From positions 1,178,001 to 1,242,000 of the forward strand of contig NZ_CP072941.1 in the NCBI RefSeq assembly GCF_018069625.1: a stretch of DNA of 64,000 nucleotides. Reading direction: 5' to 3'. The translations under genes and the position numbers were made by a program. The notes beneath the pieces are model-generated. The model made no database searches, was not told the origin of the DNA, and saw only the letters and a program-made list of their open reading frames with translations. This document shows positions 11,501-17,415 of the stretch, in pieces (within the stretch, counting starts at the first letter, position 1; each line of letters begins with the position of its first letter). Source of the stretch: Streptomyces yatensis. GTDB taxonomy: Bacteria > Actinomycetota > Actinomycetes > Streptomycetales > Streptomycetaceae.

Positions 11501-11757
11501 TCGGCGTCGAAACCGGACACATCACGCAGATATCCGCCACGGCCCGGCGGTGCGGACTCGGGCCGGACGGTCGTGGCGGGGTCGGCCGCCCAGAGCGCGG
11601 CGCGCTCGGCGGGCGGTTCGCCGACGGCGTCGCGTCCGTCGGCCAGCAGCCGCCACAGGGCGGCGGGTGAGTCGGTGTCACCGGGGAGCCGGCAGCCCAT
11701 GCCGACGATGGCGATGCGGCCGGGGGAACGGCCGGGGGCGGGAGTGTGCTGACGCAT
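5377..11757 (-). CDS. Single-module reducing type I polyketide synthase (KS-AT-DH-ER-KR-ACP)
   Basis: A 2126-residue one-module PKS. KS: residues about 13-435 with Cys185 (DTACSSS), His320 (EAHGTGT) and His357 (NLGHLE). AT: about 545-850, GHSMGE with Ser635; the specificity motif is VASH (737-740), nearer the methylmalonyl YASH type than malonyl HAFH. DH: His942 and Asp1111, with the usual HxxxG changed to HRVHD. A structural pseudo-KR follows, then ER about 1420-1750 (NADPH loop HSATGGTG; Leu instead of Tyr in AMGLLPGD, which predicts a 2R methyl if a branched extender is used). KR about 1765-1940 has LDD (1857-1859, B-type) with Ser1901 and Tyr1914. ACP Ser2070 is in LGFDSL. There is no thioesterase and no evident docking domain, so it may act iteratively or hand its chain to a trans enzyme. 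A stand-alone ketosynthase lies just upstream on the same strand. Confidence 0.95.
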   Translation of the reverse strand: MRQHTPAPGRSPGRIAIVGMGCRLPGDTDSPAALWRLLADGRDAVGEPPAERAALWAADPATTVRPESAPPGRGGYLRDVSGFDADFFGVSGREADVLDPQHRLLLEVSWEALEHAGMPPDRLGSTATGVFAGISYNDYMNGLDRRPREREVEGSVLTNGHCVATGRISYLLGLHGPSVALDTACSSSLVAVHLAAQALRAGECELALAGGVTLMFEPRTTRSFDQMGMLSHTGHCHVFDAAADGFVRGEGCGIVVLKRLTDALRDGDRILAVLRGSAVNQDGRSDGLAAPSATAQRALYEEALGRAGVDPAEVGMVEAHGTGTPVGDPVEFTSLAQVYGTGRDRCALASVKANLGHLEPAAGVTGLIKAVLCLGRGLIPPNLHFTRWNPAIAAEGTRFFIPRELTPWPVRTGPRLAAVSSFGFSGTNAHVVLEQPPTAPASRTAPRPRTATRAVPQVFLVPAGSPAALPSAARRTADWLEGDGADTPLRDIAHTLALRRAAGRGRLGVTTASRAELVAALRAFADGQAHPAVVSGAVGASVSRRPIWVFSGQGSQWPGMGRRLLESEPAFAEALAEADALIAAESGFSVLDIVRSGAPVTGCDRVQPVLFALQTALAATWRAHGVEPAGVIGHSMGEVAAAVVAGALSLADGAKVICRRSRLLTRVAGNGAMATVGLGADEVQAELDTGAAAAAVTVAVMAAPGSTVVAGDTAQVERLVAGWQARSVPAAPIAVDVASHSPQVDPLLADLRTALADLTPRRPDVPFYTTVLDDPHTPPAFDADYWCANLRHPVRFAAAVAAAAADRHLVYVEISPHPVITHPVLRGLAGLVEDPVVLPTLRREEDEPATFRTQLAALHCAGVPVDWSVLYADAALADVPPITFDRTRHWADAPLPAPSDDPPGAGPAGALPGAHLEVPGEPVRHSWRARTGTAALPWLDDHRVHDAPVLPGAASYALALTAACEVFGATPEEVEVTDLHFRELLRLAEHTDLSTTVTLAAADRAECEIFGRAEDGAWVRQATAVLRRLAVPPRSRPASVRTLALRHPVPMAAEALYADLRARGVTHGPAFQGITELSTARHGNSFWARVRIPEAAREPGHGLRVHPVLVDLCAQLLGAGLLDEGDRRLMLPVRMQSARVLGDPGTAVYCHARLVETTPGATVGHVRLLDADGRPVLAVDGLRIVHSAADRTAEADQWFLEVGWRRATRPATTRPPGRWLIVGEADGTARPVAAALRNAGATARVWETPLADQGLDAFRDALTSRLTRPGERPRAVVLLCGPRPADGGAEDGLRRTRRLLAAAQALTARFPEPPRLYAATRGARTVTPGDLADPGQSPLRGLVRVLALEHPELRATLVDTDPAAPDELAETLAAELLADGPEEEIALRDSARYTAELDYAPLTDTERTTACARTVRCGTDGFRLRAGRLGDLGSLELTTTPRRRPGPGEVELRVLAAGLNFRDVLTAMGLLPGDENIRYRLGFECAGEVSAVGPGVDHLRAGDRVVAADVHGGAFGSFTVVPADRTAPLPEGLAPDTAAGLPIAFLTAWYALRHIGQVTAGERVLIHSATGGTGLAAIAVARLLGAEVLATAGSEEKRRFLRAMGIAQVMDSRSLDFRDEVKEATGGEGVDVVLNSLAGSAIRAGLECLRPFGRFVELGVRDILSDAPLGLSPLRHNITFSTVDLRELQLARPQVYAAMLREVLAAIAEGHLKPLRCTTYPLAEVTDAFRRMAGARHIGKLVLTIPQEGELDAVLPDGPLTVREGGTYIVTGGLRGLGLATACWLARRGAGHLVLNGRTAPIGAAARTLAELSATGTRITVVTGDISLPGTADRLVSAATAPEGASLNGVVHSAMVLDDAAVANIREDQLGRVWAPKVTGAWRLHQATEGHRLDWFAVYSSMASLLGNAGQGAYAAANAWLDGFAGWRSARGLPTLAVNWGPWGETGVATGFADRGYQTIPTEQGLGALGALLAHRRVQTGVIPGEPATWIPAAARRSALFAPLLPGDDTPVAAREGTDDIRARLAALPAGPARRAALESYLTDHIRAVLRLSSATLDPQTPLRSLGFDSLLAMELRVRLETGLNIKLAGNFVWRHPTLEALAAGLAEQLGLDPADRPQERLGAPG

Positions 11758-11838
11758 CGGGGTCTCCGTGGGTGGTGCCCGGCCCGGGGTGGGGGCCGTG
11801 GGGGGCCGTGGGGTGGAGATCGCCGTGGGGGTACGGAC

Positions 11839-13185
11839 TCAGGTGGCGTCCGGACCGCCCAGCAGCATCGCGTGCTTCACGCCACCGATCTGGTAGTTGA
11901 AGCTCAGCGCGTGGTCGAAGTCGAGGGGGCGGGTGCGGGTGCCGGGGACGGGGTCGAAGGGGAGCCCGTCGTCGGGCTGTTCGCAATTGGCGGTGGGACA
12001 CACCTCGCCGTACTCCATCATCATCAGGGTCAGGGCGAGGTCGAGGCAGCCCGAGGCCGATCCGAGGTGGCCGAAACATCCTTCCTGGGAGGACATCAGC
12101 ACCGTGGAGTCGGGGCCGTAGAGCTCGCGAACGGTGTTGGCCTCCAGGGCGGTGACGACCGGATCGCCGTCACTCGCGCCGTTGATGTACGGCAGCTGCT
12201 CGATCCGCCAGCGGTCGCCCATGCACAGGCGGACGGCCCTGATCAGCTGGGCGCCGGAGTCGTCGGCGGCGAGCGGGTTGGCCAGGCCGTCGCGGGTCAG
12301 GGCGGTGGCGAGCACCTGGCCGTAGACGTGGGCGCCCCGCCGTTCGGCGTGTTCCCGGCTCTCCAGGACCACGGTGGCGGATCCCTCGCCGTGGTTGATG
12401 CAGTCCGCTCGCCGGTCATAGGGACGCATCAGGGAGTCGAAGGAGGGCAGCAGATCGGGCATTCCGACCGCATTCGTCGCGTCGTGGGCGTGCTGGGCGC
12501 CACGCAGCAGCCGCTGGCCCTTCTGGATCAGGCCGACGTTGAAGACGTCGACGCCGGTCACCACCGCGAGATCGATCTCGCCGGCCGCGATGAGCCGGCG
12601 GGCGTTGCCGATCTGCACGGCGGCGGAGGCGCAGCCGCAGGATACGGTGAAGCAGGGACCGACGGTCCGGGCCAGGGCGCCCTGGACGAGGACGACATCG
12701 GAGGGCGACACGGCCTGTTCGGTCGCGACGAGCAACTCCACGGCGTCGAGTGGGGTGGCGGAGTCGGGGTCGGCGCCGAGCAGGGTGACATAGCTGTCGA
12801 CATTGGCGTCCACGCCGCCTCGGCCGACGAGTACGGCCGCCTGGCTCAGATCACCGGCGGTCACCTCCAGTTCCGCGTCGGCGCACGCCTCGACCAGGGA
12901 GACCAGGCCGTACCGATGGGCGTTGGTGTAGTGGCGGGAGAAGAATTCGGGGATGTCGGGAAGTCGTTCCTCGAACCGCTCGGCGCTGAGGTGGACCGAG
13001 CCGAAGTGGACGCCGTCCCGGCCGAGGACGGTGCGGCCCTGGGAGGCGATGTCCCACACCTGGGCCGCGGTGAAGACGGGTTCGGCGCCGCCAGGAAGGC
13101 AGAAGCCCAGGCCGGTGACGACGGTGTCCCGGGCGCTCCCGGAGCCGCCCGGAGCCGGGCGGGAGGGGTGGCCGCGCGGGCTCAC
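11839..13185 (-). CDS. Stand-alone beta-ketoacyl synthase with missing catalytic His
   Basis: A FabF/KAS-II-like thiolase-fold protein of about 448 residues. The nucleophile region reads VSCGCASAAVQIGNA; aligning IGNA with FabF IGDA puts the active Cys at the second Cys. NHGEGS and GCFGHLGSASG are recognisable, so the second catalytic His is present. Where FabF has NAHGTSTPLND this protein has INGASDGDP, so the first catalytic His is absent. It may therefore be a chain-length-factor-like, acyl-transferring or decarboxylative variant. The GTG at 13185 is chosen because it overlaps the TGA of a 10-codon ORF (GTGA) and has GGCGG upstream; the in-frame ATG at 13200 has no clear ribosome site. It precedes the PKS gene by 81 bp and is probably co-transcribed with it. 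Confidence 0.85.
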   Translation of the reverse strand: MSPRGHPSRPAPGGSGSARDTVVTGLGFCLPGGAEPVFTAAQVWDIASQGRTVLGRDGVHFGSVHLSAERFEERLPDIPEFFSRHYTNAHRYGLVSLVEACADAELEVTAGDLSQAAVLVGRGGVDANVDSYVTLLGADPDSATPLDAVELLVATEQAVSPSDVVLVQGALARTVGPCFTVSCGCASAAVQIGNARRLIAAGEIDLAVVTGVDVFNVGLIQKGQRLLRGAQHAHDATNAVGMPDLLPSFDSLMRPYDRRADCINHGEGSATVVLESREHAERRGAHVYGQVLATALTRDGLANPLAADDSGAQLIRAVRLCMGDRWRIEQLPYINGASDGDPVVTALEANTVRELYGPDSTVLMSSQEGCFGHLGSASGCLDLALTLMMMEYGEVCPTANCEQPDDGLPFDPVPGTRTRPLDFDHALSFNYQIGGVKHAMLLGGPDAT

Positions 13186-13214
13186 GACGCCCCGCCGCAT
13201 CTGGAAAGAGTCAT
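13182..13214 (-). CDS. Ten-codon coupling ORF (tentative)
   Basis: The ATG at 13214 has a good ribosome site (GAAAGGGA, about 9 nt upstream) and opens a 10-codon ORF, MTLSRCGGAS. Its TGA overlaps the GTG of the ketosynthase (GTGA), while its own ATG overlaps the TGA of the upstream 63-codon ORF (ATGA). The arrangement suggests a translational-coupling relay or leader peptide. It is too short to judge by coding statistics and could be chance. Confidence 0.25.
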   Translation of the reverse strand: MTLSRCGGAS

Positions 13215-13402
13215 GACGGTGGTCCCTTTCGCTCACACCGGAGTACGGACCCGCCGGTACGGTGCGTCGCCGAAAGCGCGGTGGCACCGTCGGTGAGCGG
13301 AATCGGTTCACCGGCGAATTCGGCGCGTACGGCGCGGCGTTGGGCGTACTCGAAGCCTTTCCCCGTTGGCTGGTGAGTCGTCTCCGTTCGGGAGTCGCTC
13401 AT
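13211..13402 (-). CDS. Small hypothetical protein upstream of the ketosynthase (tentative)
   Basis: A 63-residue ORF starting MSDSRTETTHQPTGKG. I recognise no domain. It is hydrophilic with no membrane segment. About 70 per cent of its codons end in G or C, lower than its neighbours, and the ribosome site is weak (GAAAG abuts the ATG), so it may be an untranslated leader. In its favour, its stop codon overlaps a following start by ATGA, as in tightly coupled Streptomyces operons. If real it would be the first gene of the ketosynthase-PKS operon. Confidence 0.35.
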   Translation of the reverse strand: MSDSRTETTHQPTGKGFEYAQRRAVRAEFAGEPIPLTDGATALSATHRTGGSVLRCERKGPPS

Positions 13403-13717
13403 CTTTCGGAAAGGACGGGTGGAATAGATGACGCTACGCCCGCGGGGACATGGGCCGGTAGGTGGTATCCGCATCACCGAGGTGGATTCGTCCGTTCCGG
13501 TGCACCGCCGTTGTACCCCCGGAGCCCGTGCCGCGCGACCCTTGGAAAGAAGGGGCTCGCGCCCCGGTTCACGCCCCCCTGTTGTGGAATCTTTCTGAAA
13601 GAGCGTACAGAAAAGGCGCCCCAGGCATTCAATGAGTACCGGGCGGTTTGAAAGCGCGGAAGAGCCCTTTGCCTTATGGGTACCTCATGGGGCAAAAACC
13701 GTAAAGGACGACAAAAG
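13403..13717. other. Divergent intergenic region between the ketosynthase operon and the Lrp gene
   Basis: These 315 bases hold no convincing gene. They lie between the minus-strand ketosynthase/PKS genes and the plus-strand Lrp gene and so must carry both promoters. The stretch is less GC-rich than its surroundings towards 13560-13720. Apart from the dyad at 13668-13696 I could not assign a clear -35/-10 pair. Confidence 0.6.
13668..13696. promoter_or_regulatory. 29-bp imperfect dyad, candidate Lrp operator
   Basis: The outer arms are perfect (TTTGCC and GGCAAA) and the inner part is ATGGGTACCTCAT centred on GGTACC; 20 of 29 positions are symmetric. It ends 21 bp before the Lrp ATG and just upstream of its ribosome site (AAAGGACG). 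Lrp/AsnC regulators often repress their own gene from such sites, so autoregulation and control of the divergent operon are plausible. Confidence 0.45.
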
Positions 13718-14209
13718 ATGACGCACCCGTCCCCCTTGTTCGACGATCTGGACCGCAAGATCGTCGCGGCACTGGTGGAGAACGCCAGAACCAGCTTCAC
13801 CGAGATCGGCGCCGCGATCGGGCTCTCCGCCTCGGCGGTCAAACGCCGGGTCGACCGGATGCGGGAGACCGATGTGATCACCGGCTTCACCACCACCGTG
13901 CGCCCGGCCGCCCTCGGCTGGCGGACCGAGGCGTATGTCGAGGTGTACTGCGACAGCGCCGCACCACCCCGGCGCCTCGCGGAGGTCGTGCGCAACTATC
14001 CGGAGATCATCGCGGCCATGACGGTGACCGGTGGCGCGGACGCCCTGCTGCATGTCATGGCCACCGACGTGGAGCACTTCGAGGAGGTGCTGGAGCGCAT
14101 CCGGGCCGAACCGTTCGTCCGCCAGACGATCAGCTACATGGTGCTGTCCCACCTGCTCACAGGCAGTCCGGAGGCCGGTTCGGCGCCCCCCGCGACCGCG
14201 ACGCAATGA
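13718..14209 (+). CDS. Lrp/AsnC family transcriptional regulator
   Basis: A 163-residue protein with the standard architecture. The N-terminal winged helix-turn-helix (LDRKIVAALVENARTSF, then IGLSASAVKRRVDRMRE) occupies roughly residues 8-58, and a C-terminal RAM ligand/oligomerisation domain contains VTGGADALLHVMATDVEHF. The start is set by AAAGGACG upstream of the ATG. The gene is directly upstream of dimethylargininase and ornithine aminotransferase genes on the same strand; Lrp-ddaH-rocD is, as I recall, a common Streptomyces arrangement, so it probably regulates arginine/ornithine breakdown in response to an amino acid. It is also divergent from the ketosynthase operon. Confidence 0.92.
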   Translation: MTHPSPLFDDLDRKIVAALVENARTSFTEIGAAIGLSASAVKRRVDRMRETDVITGFTTTVRPAALGWRTEAYVEVYCDSAAPPRRLAEVVRNYPEIIAAMTVTGGADALLHVMATDVEHFEEVLERIRAEPFVRQTISYMVLSHLLTGSPEAGSAPPATATQ

Positions 14210-14342
14210 ACCGCCGCCAGACGGCCTCAGCACGCAGCATCGGTGCGCCCACACGCAGTTTTCCTTTCTTGTCTCCCCTCTCCTCCGTTTTCTACCGTTG
14301 ATTCATCCCCCCGGTCGCCCGCGGAAGCGAGAGGAATCCTCC

Positions 14343-15152
14343 GTGTCCCTTACGCGTGTGCCGCGCCCCCGGCGCTTCTTGACCTGTGCCCCCAGATTTT
14401 TCGATGTGCGGTATGCCATCAATCCCTGGATGCGTGAGGACACCGAGGTCGATACCGACCTCGCCCAGGCGCAATGGGAGACGCTGATCGGCGTCTACCG
14501 CGACCACGGCCATCGAGTCGAATTCATCGAGCCGGTGGCGGGGCTGCCGGACATGGTGTTCGCGGCGAACTCGGCCCTCGTCCTGGAGGGCCGGGTCTTC
14601 GGCTCGCGATTCCACGCCCCGCAGCGCCGGCCGGAGCAGCTCGCCTACGAGCGGTGGTTCAAGGCCAACGGTTTCGACGTCCATCCGCCGGAGTCGGTGT
14701 GCGAGGGCGAGGGCGACTTGGTGCCGGCCGGGCCCTTCGTCCTGGCGGGCACCGGCTTTCGCACCACCCGGGCGGCCCACCAGGAGGTGCAGGAGTTCTT
14801 CGGAGTGCCGACCATCAGCCTGCTGCTGGTGGACCCGTACTTCTACCACCTGGACACCGCGCTGTTCGTCCTCGACGACCGGAACATCGCCTACTACCCG
14901 GAGGCCTTCTCCCCCGGCAGCCGTGAGGTGCTGGAGCGGCTCTACCCCGACGCGCTGATCGCCACCCGCGACGACGCCATGGCCTTCGGGCTCAACTCCG
15001 TCTCCGACGGCCGCCATGTCTTCGTCGCGCCCCAGGCCACCGGCCTCATCGACCAGCTCACCGACCGCGGTTACGTCCCCGTCCCCGTCGACCTGTCGGA
15101 ACTGCACAAGGCCGGCGGGGGCATCAAGTGCTGCACACAGGAGATCCGCTGA
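14343..15152 (+). CDS. ddaH: Dimethylargininase / arginine deiminase-fold amidinohydrolase
   Basis: A 269-residue guanidino-modifying enzyme. DDAH hydrolyses N-omega-methylarginines to citrulline. Family motifs are visible: the substrate-binding DMVFAANSALVLEG, GEGDLVPAG, the catalytic His in FYHLDTALFVLDD, and the nucleophilic Cys near the C-terminus in GGGIKCCTQEIR. The GTG at 14343 gives the expected N-terminus just before RFLTCAPRFFDV. The stop overlaps the next start (TGATG), so it is co-translated with the aminotransferase gene. Arginine deiminase or another amidinohydrolase specificity cannot be excluded, but the size and the ornithine aminotransferase neighbour favour DDAH. Confidence 0.9.
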   Translation: MSLTRVPRPRRFLTCAPRFFDVRYAINPWMREDTEVDTDLAQAQWETLIGVYRDHGHRVEFIEPVAGLPDMVFAANSALVLEGRVFGSRFHAPQRRPEQLAYERWFKANGFDVHPPESVCEGEGDLVPAGPFVLAGTGFRTTRAAHQEVQEFFGVPTISLLLVDPYFYHLDTALFVLDDRNIAYYPEAFSPGSREVLERLYPDALIATRDDAMAFGLNSVSDGRHVFVAPQATGLIDQLTDRGYVPVPVDLSELHKAGGGIKCCTQEIR

Positions 15153-16414
15153 TGACCGCCACCACCCCCACCGCCTCCGGTTCCCCCGCCGCCGCGGCGG
15201 ACGGTGCCCGCGCCGCCCGCACCTCGCGGGAGCTGATCCGCGCCGAGGAGTCCTCGCTCGCGCACAACTACCATCCGCTGCCCGTGGTCGTCGCCCGCGC
15301 CGAGGGCACCTGGGTTTGGGACGTCGAGGGGCGCCGCTATCTCGACATGCTGGCCGGCTACTCGGCGCTCAACTTCGGCCACCGCCACCCGGCGCTCATC
15401 GAGGCGGCCCACCGCCAGCTCGACCAGCTCACGCTGACCTCGCGGGCCTTCCACAACGACCGGCTGGCCGGGTTCGCCGAGGGGGTGGCGGAGCTCACCG
15501 GGCTCTCCATGGTGCTGCCGATGAACACCGGCGCGGAGGCGGTGGAGAGCGGCATCAAGGTCGCCCGCAAGTGGGCGTACGAGGTCAAGGGCGTCGCGCC
15601 GGACCAGGCCACCATCGTGGTGGCGGCCGACAACTTCCACGGCCGTACGACGACGATCGTCGGCTTCTCCAGCGACCCCGTCGCCCGCGACGGCTTCGGC
15701 CCGTTCGCCCCGGGCTTCCGCGTCGTGCCGTACAACGACCTCGCGGCGCTGGAGGCGGCCGTCGACGAGACCACGGCGGCGGTCCTCATCGAGCCCATCC
15801 AGGGCGAGGCGGGCGTCGTCATCCCCGACGACGGCTATCTGCGGGGGGTGCGCGAGCTGACCCGGCGCACCGGGACGCTGTTCATCGCCGATGAGATCCA
15901 GTCCGGTCTGGGCCGCACCGGCACCACCCTGGCCGTCGAGCACGAGTCGGTGATGCCGGATGTGCTGCTGCTCGGCAAGGCGCTGGGCGGCGGCATCGTG
16001 CCGGTGTCGGCGGTCGTGGCCGACCGTGCGGTGCTCGGCGTGCTGGGCCCCGGCGAGCACGGCTCCACCTTCGGCGGCAATCCGCTGGCCGCCGCGGTCG
16101 GCTCGGCCGTGGTCGACCTGCTGCGCACCGGCGAATTCCAGCGCCGCGCCACCGAGTTGGGCGAGGTGCTGCGGACCGGGCTGGCCACGCTGACCGGCAA
16201 GGGCGTCGTGGGCTACCGCTGCCGCGGGCTGTGGGCGGGCGTCGATGTGGACCCCGCCCTCGGCACCGGGCGCGAGGTGAGCGAGCGGCTGATGGCCGAG
16301 GGGATCCTGGTCAAGGACACCCATGGCTCGACGATCCGGCTGGCACCGCCGCTGACCATCACCCGTGAGGAGCTGGAGGGGGCGCTGGCCGCGCTGGAGA
16401 AGGTGCTCGGCTGA
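15152..16414 (+). CDS. rocD: Ornithine aminotransferase
   Basis: A 420-residue PLP-dependent class III aminotransferase that converts ornithine and 2-oxoglutarate to glutamate-5-semialdehyde and glutamate. Diagnostic parts include YLDMLAGYSALNFGHRHP, the glycine-rich NTGAEAVESGIKVARKW, VLIEPIQGEAGV, LFIADEIQSGLGRTG, and the PLP lysine in LLLGKALGGGIVPVSA. The ATG shares a base with the stop of ddaH. A strong hairpin follows the gene, ending the Lrp-ddaH-rocD transcript. The Ala/Thr-rich first 20 residues look like a flexible extension. Confidence 0.95.
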   Translation: MTATTPTASGSPAAAADGARAARTSRELIRAEESSLAHNYHPLPVVVARAEGTWVWDVEGRRYLDMLAGYSALNFGHRHPALIEAAHRQLDQLTLTSRAFHNDRLAGFAEGVAELTGLSMVLPMNTGAEAVESGIKVARKWAYEVKGVAPDQATIVVAADNFHGRTTTIVGFSSDPVARDGFGPFAPGFRVVPYNDLAALEAAVDETTAAVLIEPIQGEAGVVIPDDGYLRGVRELTRRTGTLFIADEIQSGLGRTGTTLAVEHESVMPDVLLLGKALGGGIVPVSAVVADRAVLGVLGPGEHGSTFGGNPLAAAVGSAVVDLLRTGEFQRRATELGEVLRTGLATLTGKGVVGYRCRGLWAGVDVDPALGTGREVSERLMAEGILVKDTHGSTIRLAPPLTITREELEGALAALEKVLG

Positions 16415-16430
16415 GCGATTGACCGAAAGC

Positions 16431-16480
16431 GACGAGGAGCGCCGGGCCGCATTACGTTTCATACGGCCCGGCGCTTCGTC
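16431..16480 (+). terminator. Terminator hairpin after rocD
   Basis: A perfect 12-bp stem (AGCGCCGGGCCG at 16438-16449 with CGGCCCGGCGCT at 16464-16475) has a 14-nt loop and extends outward through GACGA/TCGTC with a small bulge. No U-tract follows, as is usual in Streptomyces. Confidence 0.8.
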
Positions 16481-16602
16481 ATGTTCAATCCGCGCGCAGA
16501 TTCTTTTTCGGCGGCCCTGTCGCGGTACCGCGAGAACTCCGGATCGCAGATAACGCCCAGGTCACGGCGGGCTTTTCGAGTTTTTATGTACGTTGTTGAG
16601 CA

Positions 16603-16632
16603 TTCCACTGTTCCCGATCGCACGGTGTGGAA
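16603..16632. promoter_or_regulatory. Inverted repeat upstream of the PABA gene set
   Basis: TTCCAC at 16603-16608 and GTGGAA at 16627-16632 are perfect inverted 6-mers with an 18-nt spacer in a comparatively AT-rich patch between rocD and the ABM gene. A TTGACA lies at 16671 but has no good -10 before the ABM start. It is a candidate operator only. Confidence 0.3.
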
Positions 16633-16713
16633 CACTTCGTGTCATCTCGCCGGGTGGACCTGACGGGAAGTTGACAGTTCCCACAGGTCGGCACGGTGGA
16701 GAAGGCAAACGTC

Positions 16714-17337
16714 ATGGTGCGGAAGGGAGTTGCGGCTGGAGTGGACGGTGAGCCGGTCACGGTGACTGCCGCATACCGGGTGGACCCCGGCCGCGAAAGC
16801 GAGTTCTATGCCTGGGCGATCGAGATGCTCAATGCCGCGGCAAGCCTTCCGGGATATCTCGGGGGCGGGGTCATGGGATCCGGTTCGGCCTCCTCGGAGT
16901 GGCATGTCCTCTACCGGTTCGAGGCGGAAGGCCCGGCACGGGCATGGGATTCCTCGCTGGACCGTGCGCGTTTGGCATCCCGGACCGGGCCCTTCGTCCA
17001 GGAAAAGGGAACACAGCGCACCTCGGGACTGGAGAACTGGTTCAAGGGGCCGGTGCGGCCACTGCCGCCACCGCCCAAATGGAAGCTGTGGCTGGTGAAT
17101 CTGAGCGCCGTCTTCCCTCCGGTTCTCATCTTCAATGTGCTGGTGATCCCGTTCATCAAGGACACCAATTTCCTGCTGCGGACCCTGGCTCTGTGTCTCG
17201 GTGTGACCGCGATGGTGACCTGGCTGGTCATGCCACGGCTGCAGCGGATTCTGAAGAAGTGGCTCTACCCGCCGCTTCAGTCGATACGAGGACGTCACAG
17301 GCGGATGGTGGCCGACGGTCCGCGCGCTCGCCGGTAG
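16714..17337 (+). CDS. ABM-domain (antibiotic biosynthesis monooxygenase) membrane protein
   Basis: A 207-residue protein. Residues about 10-100 form a ferredoxin-like ABM domain (VTVTAAYRVDPGRESEF, WHVLYRFEAEGPARAW), and the C-terminal half carries two membrane helices (LWLVNLSAVFPPVLIFNVLV; LALCLGVTAMVTWLVM). The ABM domain can be a cofactor-free oxygenase or merely a structural dimer unit, so the reaction is unknown. GGAGAAGG at 16697-16704 sets the ATG at 16714. It is the first gene of the plus-strand run leading into pabAB and could be membership or coincidence; similar membrane-anchored ABM proteins also occur outside biosynthetic clusters. Confidence 0.85.
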   Translation: MVRKGVAAGVDGEPVTVTAAYRVDPGRESEFYAWAIEMLNAAASLPGYLGGGVMGSGSASSEWHVLYRFEAEGPARAWDSSLDRARLASRTGPFVQEKGTQRTSGLENWFKGPVRPLPPPPKWKLWLVNLSAVFPPVLIFNVLVIPFIKDTNFLLRTLALCLGVTAMVTWLVMPRLQRILKKWLYPPLQSIRGRHRRMVADGPRARR

Positions 17338-17415
17338 GTGGGCGGCGCGGCACGGCCCGACGACCGGGGCGGGTGCTCCCCGGCCGGTTTTCTCATCGCA
17401 AGGAGGCAAATCCGG

